Assembly (NCBI GenBank): GCA_041161065.1
Contig: JBEAVE010000009.1
Span: forward strand, 62,001 to 126,000
Reading direction: 5' to 3'
DNA length: 64,000 nt
DNA from: DYRG01 sp041161065
Lineage (GTDB): Bacteria > Pseudomonadota > Gammaproteobacteria > Beggiatoales > Beggiatoaceae
A program made the position numbers and the translations under genes. Positions 1 through 8,022 of the stretch are shown one piece after another. The notes under the pieces are model-generated. The model did not search any database. It had not been told where the DNA came from and worked only from the letters and a program-made list of their open reading frames with translations. The first letter of the stretch is position 1. Each line of letters opens with the position of its first letter.

Positions 1-154
1 GCGCGTCGCTATTGGCGAAATGTTCTAATGCCATTCTTCCCGCCCAACCAATAATTGAAACGTGAGAACCGTCCAAATTGCCGTAATTACGTTTGTAAGC
101 AATTTCTAACTGCTGCACAAACGCATCAATAATAACCTCAGTTGGGTTGAACAT
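1..154 (-). CDS. N-terminal 51 residues of a hypothetical protein, possibly HD-domain phosphohydrolase
   Basis: Only the first 51 codons are inside the window; the gene continues past base 1. The ATG at 152-154 (reverse strand) has a GAGGAAA ribosome binding site about 8 bases upstream. The fragment is soluble, with no signal peptide, and contains the stretch IIGWAGRMALEHFANSDA. From memory this resembles the start of bacterial metal-dependent HD phosphohydrolases in which a Tyr-His-x-x-x-His motif follows soon after a similar ANSDA segment. The His/Asp residues themselves lie outside the window, so the family is a guess; that a real gene starts here is fairly secure. Confidence 0.5.
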   Translation of the reverse strand, partial: MFNPTEVIIDAFVQQLEIAYKRNYGNLDGSHVSIIGWAGRMALEHFANSDA

Positions 155-272
155 GGAGAATTTCCTCTAATAAAATATTTTACAAATCATCAGAAAAACA
201 ACCTAAACCAATCCTACGCAATCATTAAATGTGCCAATACGTGATATAGTCAAATTCCTATAAAAATTTGGG

Positions 273-550
273 GGTGATCAAAAGAGAAAGAGATAATTAG
301 ACTGTATAGATTTAATTAACATCTTAATTTGAGCACTACCCTTTTTTATAATTGCTGCCGCTCTATTATAATGTAGATTTATTTGGTAGTGGCGAAATGC
401 GAGTAAAACTTATCGGGTTGAACTATTTCTAAACCATTACCATCACGACATCTCATTTCGGGTAGTGATCAAATTAAGATGTTAATTAAATCTATAATTG
501 ACTGAAAATAAACCTAAAACAGGCAAAATCATCTCTTGCTTTTGATCACC
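273..550. repeat. Large nested inverted-repeat element (MITE-like)
   Basis: Two arms face each other. The inner arms, 305-341 and 460-496, are 37 bases long and match as inverted repeats at 36 of 37 positions. The outer ends, 273-284 and 539-550, match perfectly over 12 bases (GGTGATCAAAAG and its complement). Each half (273-341 and 460-550) is itself bounded by GTGATCAAA-like ends, so the element looks like two palindromic units around a 118-base centre. No transposase reading frame is present. Size, terminal inverted repeats and lack of coding capacity fit a non-autonomous transposable element or a palindromic repeat unit. The spacer before it (155-272) is AT-rich and I see no gene in it. 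No clear target-site duplication was found. Confidence 0.7.
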
Positions 551-1140
551 ACCGAATTTATCCCGTTGGGGCATTAGAAGAAAGTGCGAGTTATGATGTT
601 ACTACTGTTCCAATGAAATTACTTAATATTGGCTATGAAAACGAAGAACTTCCCTATGAAATCAGTCGTTTAGTGGGTCGTCGTGCGAATTTGCTTACTG
701 CCGTTTGTCATGAAATTTTGCAGATTTTACCTTCCAATAAAACAAAGGTTAATGCGGATTACATTCGACAAGCAGCCAACAGTTCTGAAATTTATGCAAA
801 AATTACGATGAGTTGGGGAAATCTGGTGGATAATGCCGATGAAGCACAGCTTGATAGAATGATCATTTTCATGTGCATAAAATCAAAGGAACAATTGAAC
901 AAAAAAGACATTCAACAGGCGTTGAAGAAATATGATTATAAGTACACTTTTTTACAGTTAGAATACGCTTTAATTCGCTTAGAAATTGCTTATATCATAA
1001 AAAAGGATTTAGATAATAATCGCTACCATTTTTGCGTGCCGCTTTTTGTGAAATTGTTGAAAGAAATGCCGCTCGAGGAAATGCTTGAATTAGAAATGAT
1101 TGAATATCGCCGAAGAAATAAAATCGCGGCGAAAATGTGA
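502..1140 (+). pseudogene. 3' remnant of an AAA/nSTAND-type ATPase gene
   Basis: The frame is open from base 502, inside the right arm of the inverted-repeat element, to the stop at 1138-1140. The first ATG (613) has no convincing ribosome binding site. Residues before that ATG read on in frame (IYPVGALEESASYDVTTVP), and with the following ISRLVGRRANLLTAVCHEIL they resemble the lid region of AAA/STAND ATPases, where a leucine-proline rich segment is followed by a PNL-xx-xCHxLL motif. The rest looks like a winged-helix tail rich in Leu/Ile/Lys. The Walker A and B motifs are missing, and the sequence upstream of the repeat does not encode them. The likely reading is a gene truncated by the repeat element or by a linked rearrangement. 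A short functional protein from 613 (175 aa) cannot be excluded. Confidence 0.6.
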
Positions 1141-1181
1141 GAAAAGTCTTTTAAAGACGAGGTAAGAGTTTGATTAAAGTG

Positions 1182-1254
<73 letters not shown>

Positions 1255-1293
1255 CAAATGAGGGGAAAGGGCTATTTTAGCACATTTTTGGGT

Positions 1294-3153
1294 TTAGTCC
1301 AAAAAGCTGCGCAACTGTTCGGAACGGCTGGGGTGACGTAATTTTCGCAGGGCTTTGGCTTCGATTTGGCGAATGCGCTCGCGGGTGACATCGAACTGTT
1401 TGCCGACTTCTTCGAGCGTGTGGTCGGTGGTCATGTCGATGCCGAATCTCATGCGCAACACTTTTGCCTCGCGCGGGGTTAAGCTGTGGAGCATTTCTTG
1501 GGTGGCGCGGCGCAATCCTTCAAATGTGGCGGATTCGACCGGCGACGGAATCGCAACATCTTCAATAAAATCACCCAAGTGCGAATCATCATCGTCGCCA
1601 ATTGGGGTTTCCATCGAAATGGGTTCTTTGGCGATTTTGAGCACTTTGCGCACTTTATCTTCGCCCATATCCATGCGTTCTGCCAGTTCATCGGGGGTGG
1701 CTTCGCGCCCTTTTTCTTGGAGAATTTGGCGTTGCACGCGGTTTAATTTGTTAATCGTTTCAATCATATGCACGGGAATGCGAATGGTGCGGGCTTGATC
1801 GGCGATGGAGCGCGTGATGGCTTGACGAATCCACCACGTGGCATAAGTCGAAAATTTGTAACCGCGCCGATATTCAAATTTATCAACCGCTTTCATCAAC
1901 CCGATATTACCTTCTTGAATTAAATCAAGAAATTGCAAACCACGATTGGTGTATTTTTTGGCAATTGAAATCACTAAACGCAAATTTGCCTCGATCATTT
2001 CTCTTTTTGCGCGCCGTGCTTTGGCTTCTCCAATCGACATTCTTCGGTTAATTTCTTTGATTTCCATTAAACTTAAGCGGCAATGTTTCTCTAAATCTAA
2101 TAACTCTTGTTGAGCGGCTTGAATATCGGGAGCAAATCGATCTAAACGGCTTTTCCAAGATTTATTCGCTTTCAACAAACTAGCAACCCATTGTGGATTA
2201 GTCAAATTGTTTTTGAATGAAGCGAGAAACTCTTTCTTATCCATGCCAATATCTCTCACGCAAATTTCACGGATAAAGTTTTCACGTTGTCTAATCAATG
2301 CAACCGCGCTGCGCAACCGAATTGTCAAATCTTCAATGACCCGCGGCAATACTTTAAACTCTAAAAAGCACTGCGCGACTTCTTGGCGTAATTTCAAATA
2401 CTTAGGGTGTTCAGCCCCATGTTTTTCTTTTGCTTTAACGCTGGCTAGAAAGACCTCATTTAATTTCCCAAAACGGATTCTTGCTTCTTCCATATCAACG
2501 CTTTCATTATCGTCGATAACGATATTATTTTCTTCATCGTCATCATCAACGGGCGCGGTTGTTATAGAACGCGCATCTAATTCAATCGTTGCTTGTGCAT
2601 CATCAATGGGTGTAATATCTTCGTCGCTCACGCTAGAATTCATGAAACCACTAATGAGTTCTACTAATTTAAGTTCACCTTGCTCGACTTTTTGATATAA
2701 ATTGAGAAACTCGGCGATAATATCGGGGTGACTGGCGAGAGCAGAAAGGGCTTGGGTCATGCCTTCTTCGATGCGTTTAGCGATTTTAATTTCGCCGTCG
2801 CGGGTGAGCAAATCAACGCAGCCCATTTCGCGCATGTACATTCGCACGGGGTCGGTGGTGCGCCCGAATTCGCTATCGACGCTTGCTAACGCGGCGGCGG
2901 CTTCTTCGGCGGCATCTTCGTCGGCACTGACCACACTCGTATCGTCAGAAATCAACAACGCATCAATATCGGGCGCAAATTCATGCACGGTAATACCCAT
3001 ATCATTGATCATGCAGATAATATTATCGATTTGTTCGGGATCGACGATGTCGTCGGGAAGGTGATCATTGACCTCGTGATAAGTGAGATAGCCCTGCTCT
3101 TTGCCTCGGGCGATCAACAGTTTCAAACGCGATTTTTGTTGTTCTTGGTTCAT
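1294..3153 (-). CDS. rpoD: RNA polymerase primary sigma factor RpoD (sigma-70)
   Basis: Housekeeping sigma factor that directs RNA polymerase to -10/-35 promoters. At 619 residues it matches the E. coli length (613). Region 1.1 occupies about residues 1-65, region 1.2 about 98-130 ([11 protein letters not shown]), and the acidic non-conserved insert about 140-370. Region 2 ([12 protein letters not shown], then [13 protein letters not shown]) reads the -10 element, and region 4 ([16 protein letters not shown], then [18 protein letters not shown]) reads the -35 element. The ATG at 3153 has a GAGG site 5 bases upstream. The usual neighbours rpsU and dnaG are not next to it; upstream is the divergent polysaccharide cluster. 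The CAU tRNA follows it. Confidence 0.98.
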   Translation of the reverse strand: MNQEQQKSRLKLLIARGKEQGYLTYHEVNDHLPDDIVDPEQIDNIICMINDMGITVHEFAPDIDALLISDDTSVVSADEDAAEEAAAALASVDSEFGRTTDPVRMYMREMGCVDLLTRDGEIKIAKRIEEGMTQALSALASHPDIIAEFLNLYQKVEQGELKLVELISGFMNSSVSDEDITPIDDAQATIELDARSITTAPVDDDDEENNIVIDDNESVDMEEARIRFGKLNEVFLASVKAKEKHGAEHPKYLKLRQEVAQCFLEFKVLPRVIEDLTIRLRSAVALIRQRENFIREICVRDIGMDKKEFLASFKNNLTNPQWVASLLKANKSWKSRLDRFAPDIQAAQQELLDLEKHCRLSLMEIKEINRRMSIGEAKARRAKREMIEANLRLVISIAKKYTNRGLQFLDLIQEGNIGLMKAVDKFEYRRGYKFSTYATWWIRQAITRSIADQARTIRIPVHMIETINKLNRVQRQILQEKGREATPDELAERMDMGEDKVRKVLKIAKEPISMETPIGDDDDSHLGDFIEDVAIPSPVESATFEGLRRATQEMLHSLTPREAKVLRMRFGIDMTTDHTLEEVGKQFDVTRERIRQIEAKALRKLRHPSRSEQLRSFLD

Positions 3154-3425
3154 ATTGCCTCGATACCCACGAAAAGTTAAAACTTGCCTCTAAGTGTAGT
3201 CTATAGTTGGGGAGTTTGCCGCCTGATCCCAAAAATTTCTAGTTCTACCCACTTCAAAAACCATCAATCTATGGGCGAACCCTCTTTTTTCAAGTTTGTG
3301 ATGGGGTATATTATGTTACAAATTGTCCTGTTCTTTCACCAACCTACATTAAAAAGTTAATTCTTTTCATTAACGGAATGCGCTAATATTTGGGTAGTTT
3401 TTTAGCCACACACCCTTTAAACTGA

Positions 3426-4196
3426 TTGCAATGGATACTAGTTTCGATGCTTAATAAATTGTCCCCGCTCTTATCAAAATTAAAACAACGCCTATTTCTC
3501 ATCGGTAAAAGAAAGTCGCGTGATTCATTAGAACAAACAAAGGATTATTTGAAAACATCGAGTGATTTCGTTGAAGAGCAAATGATCGGTTTGTATCGAA
3601 GTCTTAGCGCATTGCTTCCAAATAAAAGACACTGGGGAAGAAGTATTCAATTTATTGCTTCACGACAAGGCGAAGGAACATCGGTTATTTGTCGAGAATT
3701 TGCTAAAGTATTGGCGCGCAGATTAGATATGTCTGTTCTGTTAATTGATGCTGATCCGCAAGGCGAACAACTTGCTCACTTTGACATCGCCCGATCAACC
3801 GGTTGGAAAGACGTTGTTTTTGATAATAACCCCGTTCAACATACTTTAAATCAAATTGCTCATTCAAAACTCTTTGTCACCCAAATGGCAATGCCCGGTG
3901 AATCGGTGACCAGAATTGTTCATGCCCCTGAAATTGAAGCTATTTTAGAAGAACTAAAACGACAATTTGATTTTATTGTTATTGATACATTACCCGGTAC
4001 AATTTCCGTTGATGGTCTAACGCTTTCTCATAAAGTCGATGGCGTTATTTTAGTGGTCGAAGCCGAAAGTACCCGTTGGCAAATTGTTCAACAAACTAAA
4101 GAAAATATAGAAATTCGGGGTGGTAATGTGTTAGGGGTAATTCTTAATAAACGGCGATTTTATATTCCTAAATTTATCTATGATCGATTACTTTAA
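3426..4196 (+). CDS. CpsD/BY-kinase-like P-loop ATPase lacking the Walker A lysine
   Basis: This is a MinD/ParA-like fold of the polysaccharide tyrosine-kinase type (CpsD, cytoplasmic domain of Wzc). The motifs are a Walker A-like loop SRQGEGTS at residues 79-86, Walker A' VLLIDAD at 104-110 and Walker B FDFIVIDT at 181-188. The lysine expected in the GxGK(S/T) loop is threonine here. There is no tyrosine-rich C-terminal tail and no membrane Wzz domain, so classical autokinase activity is doubtful. It may act as an ATP-sensing or scaffold partner of polysaccharide assembly. It is the first gene of the large rightward cluster. The start is uncertain: ATG 3447 (residue 8) is an alternative and neither has a strong ribosome binding site. 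Confidence 0.8.
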   Translation: MQWILVSMLNKLSPLLSKLKQRLFLIGKRKSRDSLEQTKDYLKTSSDFVEEQMIGLYRSLSALLPNKRHWGRSIQFIASRQGEGTSVICREFAKVLARRLDMSVLLIDADPQGEQLAHFDIARSTGWKDVVFDNNPVQHTLNQIAHSKLFVTQMAMPGESVTRIVHAPEIEAILEELKRQFDFIVIDTLPGTISVDGLTLSHKVDGVILVVEAESTRWQIVQQTKENIEIRGGNVLGVILNKRRFYIPKFIYDRLL

Positions 4197-4211
4197 TATG
4201 GGGGAACAACG

Positions 4212-4646
4212 GTGTCTATTTTGAAAAGAATCTTGAAACGATTAAATTGGAAAGATCGCCAATTATCTCGATTAGCAACGCACATTACATCGGAGAGCAA
4301 ATTCCAACAAGCATTACGGCGAGAAAGTGCGCGTTCAGATCGTAATGGACAAGGTTTTTCGTTGGCGGTTTTTGAATTAAAAGAACTTGCTCACCCGACC
4401 ACCCAAGCATTGATTGATATTTTGCGTTATCGATTGCGCGGAACGGACGAAGCGGGCTGGTTGGGCGGGCAACAGTATCTTGGCGTGATTTTATTTGCAA
4501 CACCTCAAAAAAGTGGCGCGGAGAGCTTTATTTACGATGTTTTCAAAAAATTATCCAATAAAAACGTAGAGTTACCCGCTTATCAAATTTACCTTTACCC
4601 TAAAGATTGGCGATTGCCCGACGACATAAATTCTCCTCCTGATTGA
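4212..4646 (+). CDS. Stand-alone degenerate GGDEF-like domain protein with RxxD motif
   Basis: A 144-residue soluble protein that starts at GTG 4212, 15 bases after the ATPase gene. It aligns by eye over residues 31-133 with the N-terminal domain of the sugar transferase at 4822-6012 (shared pattern RES/REC-RS-R, FSL, LRxRLRxTDxAGW, YxGV, LPxYxIxLY). The pattern resembles a GGDEF domain whose signature has decayed to GGQQY (85-89). RGTD at 76-79 lies five residues before it, the spacing of the c-di-GMP inhibitory site in diguanylate cyclases. No cyclase activity is expected. A role as a c-di-GMP-responsive regulator of polysaccharide synthesis is inference. No membrane segment is seen. Confidence 0.65.
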   Translation: MSILKRILKRLNWKDRQLSRLATHITSESKFQQALRRESARSDRNGQGFSLAVFELKELAHPTTQALIDILRYRLRGTDEAGWLGGQQYLGVILFATPQKSGAESFIYDVFKKLSNKNVELPAYQIYLYPKDWRLPDDINSPPD

Positions 4647-4770
4647 GGTTTTTATGGGTTGCATTGCAGAATGCGGGTTATTGTGCAAAAAAAGCCACAT
4701 TCAATCGAAAATGGGTTGCTGTCTTTGATTTTTTTCGTTATAAAACAATCTGTTGCAGAATAATTACAAT

Positions 4771-4785
4771 TGGCAAAAATATTGC
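4771..4785 (+). promoter_or_regulatory. Candidate sigma-54 promoter (-24/-12)
   Basis: TGGCAAAAATATTGC carries the invariant GG and GC separated by the required 10 bases, and TGGCA plus TTGC agree with the consensus TGGCAC-N5-TTGC. A start about 12 bases downstream (near 4797) would leave room for the AGGAGG ribosome binding site at 4810-4815 and the ATG at 4822. The AT-rich background makes chance matches possible. Confidence 0.45.
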
Positions 4786-4821
4786 TCTAGCCCGCTAAAC
4801 AACATTCCGGTAGGAGGAATA

Positions 4822-6012
4822 ATGTCCAGTTCATACGCCATACATTCAAAAGAATTTAGAGAACTTGCTCAAAAAAATACACCTTGGTTTGATCTAAATT
4901 CTTCTAAAGAAAATTTATTAGCCAATATTTCTGATTTTAACGCTATCATTGACCGTGAGTGTCTGCGTAGCGAGCGGTTTCAGCAGGATTTTTCCTTAGT
5001 CACCTTCAAAAAAACAGATGACCAAACATTTGAACATTTATTGCAAGTATTAGCGCGTCGTTTGAGAACAAGTGATGCCGCAGGTTGGATTAGTCATGAA
5101 TACATTGGCGTGTTGTTATCTAATGCAAGTTCACAACAAAATGCTAATTGTTTTGTAAAAAGTATCCATAATATGATGAAATCCCGAGAGGTTGCATTGC
5201 CAGAATATCATATTCATCTTTATGCTAAGAAATGGAATCATGAAGAAAGTGAAACAACGGCTGATTTTCAATATTTCAACACGGTGAGGAAAAGTTCGCC
5301 TTGTCCAACCTTAGAAAATCCTATTCAATTACCTATTATTGAAATGAAGAATCCACCCGTTTTAGGGCATTTGTTTCCTCACGGAATGCCTTGGTGGAAA
5401 CGCACAATTGATCTTATTGGTGGGACATTTGGCTTATTGGTTTTAATGCCATTGCTAGTTGTAACCGCTATTTATATTAAAATGGTTTCACCGGGTCCGA
5501 TTTTCTTTCGCCAACCGAGAGCAGGTTATTTAGGTAAGCCTTTCATTATTTGGAAGTTTCGCACCATGAAAGTGAACGCTAATGTTTCTCAACATCAAAG
5601 TTACATTGAGCAATTGCTTAAAAATGGTAAGCCTATGTACAAATTAGAAGACGCTGACCCACAAATCATTCCGCACGGTAATGCGTTAAGAAAAACAGGT
5701 ATTGACGAATTACCGCAGTTAATCAATGTGTTGCGTGGAGAAATGAGCCTTGTTGGACCGCGTCCAGATGTTTTTTACGCGATTAAAAATTACAAATCTT
5801 GGTATCATGCGCGCAGCGATGCGTTTCCCGGTTTGACGGGTTTGTGGCAAGTGAGCGGCAAAAATAACATTAGTTATGAAGAAATGATGCGGCTAGATAT
5901 AAAATACGCTCATAGTTTTTCTTTCTGGTTAGATGTAAAGATTTTGTTACTAACACCGATTACAATTGCTCAACAAGTATTAGAACGCTTGAAACGTAGA
6001 AAACAGAGCTAA
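4822..6012 (+). CDS. Initiating sugar-phosphate transferase fused to a degenerate GGDEF-like domain
   Basis: This 396-residue protein is likely the polyprenyl-phosphate glycosyl-1-phosphate transferase that starts repeat-unit synthesis on undecaprenyl phosphate at the inner membrane (PF02397 family, as GumD/WbaP). The C-terminal catalytic part spans about 190-396: a membrane segment near 196-222, then IIWKFRTMK, GIDELPQLINVL, MSLVGPRP and PGLTGLWQVSG. The N-terminal domain (about 33-138) is a paralogue of the protein at 4212-4646. It has RTSD at 82-85, five residues before the position where GGDEF would stand (SHEYI). The usual N-terminal four-helix bundle of WbaP-type enzymes is absent. ATG 4822 is chosen because AGGAGG lies 6 bases upstream; an in-frame TTG at 4753 is poorer. 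Confidence 0.92.
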   Translation: MSSSYAIHSKEFRELAQKNTPWFDLNSSKENLLANISDFNAIIDRECLRSERFQQDFSLVTFKKTDDQTFEHLLQVLARRLRTSDAAGWISHEYIGVLLSNASSQQNANCFVKSIHNMMKSREVALPEYHIHLYAKKWNHEESETTADFQYFNTVRKSSPCPTLENPIQLPIIEMKNPPVLGHLFPHGMPWWKRTIDLIGGTFGLLVLMPLLVVTAIYIKMVSPGPIFFRQPRAGYLGKPFIIWKFRTMKVNANVSQHQSYIEQLLKNGKPMYKLEDADPQIIPHGNALRKTGIDELPQLINVLRGEMSLVGPRPDVFYAIKNYKSWYHARSDAFPGLTGLWQVSGKNNISYEEMMRLDIKYAHSFSFWLDVKILLLTPITIAQQVLERLKRRKQS

Positions 6013-6038
6013 ACGATTACAAACTTCTTCTCCTCCCT

Positions 6039-6078
6039 GCGGAGGCATGGTGTAATACCTGCCTCTGCTTTTTTCTTT
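6039..6078 (+). terminator. Rho-independent terminator inside the polysaccharide cluster
   Basis: A long stem pairs GCGGAGGCA with TGCCTCTGC, extended by GGT/ACC around a short loop with one bulged base. It is followed directly by six T and a further T-rich run. It lies 27 bases after the sugar transferase stop and 26 bases before the next start, so it probably ends or attenuates the first transcript of the cluster. Confidence 0.75.
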
Positions 6079-6103
6079 TAATTTTGTTTGAGAGGACAAT
6101 GTT

Positions 6104-7102
6104 ATGCAAGGTCAAAAAATTGTGGTGACGGGTGGCGCAGGCTTTCTCGGTTCACACGTCGTAAAACACTTATTAGAACTCAATAATGAAGTCGTGGTAT
6201 TAGATGATTTCTCCAATGGTAAAATGGTGCATTTGGCACAAATGCGTGAGCACCCTAAATTAACCATTATTCGCGGCGATATTACTCATCGAGGAGATGT
6301 CGTTCAAGCCTTTAAAGGTTGCAATATAGTTATTCATTTGGCGGTCTTAGATTTACGTCAATCAATCAAAGAACCCAAACGGGTTAATAGCGTGATTGTC
6401 GACGGCACGATTAATTGCTTAGAAATTGCCAAAGAAAATAAGATTGAATTGTTCTTAAATTGTTCTTCTTCCGAAGTGTATGGAACAGCGGAATATGTTC
6501 CAATGAATGAGAAACATCCTTTGCACCCAGAAACACCTTATGCCGCCGCCAAAGTTGCCCAAGATATGTACACTTTCAGCTATGGTCGCACTTATGGTCT
6601 GCCTTGGACAACCATTCGCCCCTTTAATATGTACGGACCTAATTCTCACTGGCAAGGATTTAGAGGAGAATTGATTCCAAAAATGATTGTCCGTGCAATG
6701 AACAAACAACCATTAGTTTTATTTGGTTCGGGTGAGCAAACGCGAGATTTTCTTTATGTTGAAGAGGCAGCAAAAGCGGTGATTGATGTAGCAAATAATC
6801 CGCTTTCTCGGGGGCACACATTGAACTTTTGTACGGGTAAAGAAACATCGGTAAGAAAGATTGCAGAATTGATTTGTCAGGCATTTGATCTTGATCCCGA
6901 AGAATTTATTCAAAGTCAGCCCCCACGTCCGGGTGATGTTATGCGACATTTGGGCGATCAAAAAAACTTTGCAGAAATTGTAGGTTATTCTCCCCAAGTT
7001 GAAATAGAAGAAGGCATTCAAAAAACCATTGAATGGTTTAAGCATTTGCCTTACAAACCCGCTGAATTGCTTGCTCAAGAAGTTTTGCGGAGTTGGGAGT
7101 AA
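6104..7102 (+). CDS. NAD-dependent epimerase/dehydratase (extended SDR)
   Basis: A sugar-nucleotide epimerase or dehydratase of 332 residues. The Rossmann motif GGAGFLGS is at residues 10-17, SSSEVYG carries the catalytic Ser/Thr region, and YAAAK is the Tyr-x-x-x-Lys pair. RPFNMYGPNS and RDFLYVEEAA are typical of the UDP-glucose 4-epimerase, UDP-glucuronate decarboxylase and dTDP-glucose dehydratase families. The exact substrate cannot be read from sequence. A GAGAGGA ribosome binding site precedes ATG 6104. The next gene starts 2 bases after its stop, which implies cotranscription. Confidence 0.9.
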   Translation: MQGQKIVVTGGAGFLGSHVVKHLLELNNEVVVLDDFSNGKMVHLAQMREHPKLTIIRGDITHRGDVVQAFKGCNIVIHLAVLDLRQSIKEPKRVNSVIVDGTINCLEIAKENKIELFLNCSSSEVYGTAEYVPMNEKHPLHPETPYAAAKVAQDMYTFSYGRTYGLPWTTIRPFNMYGPNSHWQGFRGELIPKMIVRAMNKQPLVLFGSGEQTRDFLYVEEAAKAVIDVANNPLSRGHTLNFCTGKETSVRKIAELICQAFDLDPEEFIQSQPPRPGDVMRHLGDQKNFAEIVGYSPQVEIEEGIQKTIEWFKHLPYKPAELLAQEVLRSWE

Positions 7103-7104
7103 AT

Positions 7105-7992
7105 ATGAGTACGTTTTGGATAACGGGCGCAACAGGACGCTTAGGGTGCGAAATTACCGCCCGTTTAGAACAACTTGGAGAGCAAGTTGTGCCGCTGGTT
7201 TTCGCTGGTTATCCATTACAACCCAAACGTTTGAAATGGTACGCACAAACCCAACCCATTCAAGCTAAATCCAAAGAAGATTTAGAGAAACTTCCTCAAC
7301 CTGATTATTTAATCCATTTACATTGGCAAGTCAAACGGGATTTGTCTTTTACAGAGCAACTATTATATGAAATAGAGTGGAATATTCACCGTTTGAATTT
7401 TTTATGGAATGTATTACAAAAATCTAATGTAAAAAGAATCGTGAATCTTTCCTCGATTAAGGTATTTAGCCATTTCAATCCCAATCCAATTTCTTCGCAA
7501 ACTTTACCGTCTCCAAATTCACCCTACGGTATTGCAAAAATTGCGGCGGAGTTGTTTCTAAATAGCCATTTTCCTCAACAAATAACCCATTTGAGATTGA
7601 GTTCTGTTGCTTCGTTTGGAGAACACCCTGCGCAGTTATTAAGTCAGCTTTATGCAAGTGCTTTTCATGAAAAAAAAATTCGCCTAAATGCACCACACAC
7701 CACCGCTTTGTTGTATATTGAAGAAGCGGCAGATTTGATTATTAATGCTGCGTGGCAAGGATTAGAACATTCTTATATTGTAAGCGGTAAAGAAATATTG
7801 AATGCAGAGATTGCAAATATATTCGAGCAAATCACTAACAAAAAACTTCAGGCAGATTTTGTAGATTTAGCTCCGAATACAACCGACTTAACGTTTGTTT
7901 CTGATATTGCAAAACTGCAAACAACTTGGACACGAAATTATAACATGGTTGATACCATTAAGGCTTTTCTGCAAGCCCATTTGTCGGTGTAA
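7105..7992 (+). CDS. NAD-dependent epimerase/reductase (SDR)
   Basis: A shorter SDR of 295 residues with Rossmann motif ITGATGRLG near the N-terminus, NLSSIKVFS as the Ser region and SPYGIAKIAAE with the Tyr-x-x-x-Lys pair. It probably modifies a nucleotide sugar as an epimerase or 4-keto reductase; the substrate is unknown. ATG 7105 has GGGAG five bases upstream and follows the preceding stop by 2 bases. An in-frame TTG at 7093 overlapping the upstream gene is less likely. The C-terminal substrate domain is divergent from the neighbouring epimerases, so this looks like an old duplication rather than a recent one. Confidence 0.85.
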   Translation: MSTFWITGATGRLGCEITARLEQLGEQVVPLVFAGYPLQPKRLKWYAQTQPIQAKSKEDLEKLPQPDYLIHLHWQVKRDLSFTEQLLYEIEWNIHRLNFLWNVLQKSNVKRIVNLSSIKVFSHFNPNPISSQTLPSPNSPYGIAKIAAELFLNSHFPQQITHLRLSSVASFGEHPAQLLSQLYASAFHEKKIRLNAPHTTALLYIEEAADLIINAAWQGLEHSYIVSGKEILNAEIANIFEQITNKKLQADFVDLAPNTTDLTFVSDIAKLQTTWTRNYNMVDTIKAFLQAHLSV

Positions 7993-8022
7993 ATATTTTT
8001 ACTTTTTTGAGGAAGAAAAACG

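Noticed and set aside
1355..3180. Several long open frames on the plus strand opposite rpoD
   Set aside because: They lie fully antisense to a confident rpoD gene, have no ribosome binding sites and no recognisable protein features.
3154..3425. A conventional promoter for rpoD or the polysaccharide cluster
   Set aside because: Several weak -10-like hexamers and a 6-bp inverted repeat (GTTAAT/ATTAAC at 3356-3374) are present, but none has a credible -35 at proper spacing, so no site is called.
4753..4821. Longer start (TTG 4753) for the sugar transferase
   Set aside because: The ATG at 4822 has an ideal AGGAGG site, while the longer start would fall upstream of the candidate sigma-54 promoter start point.
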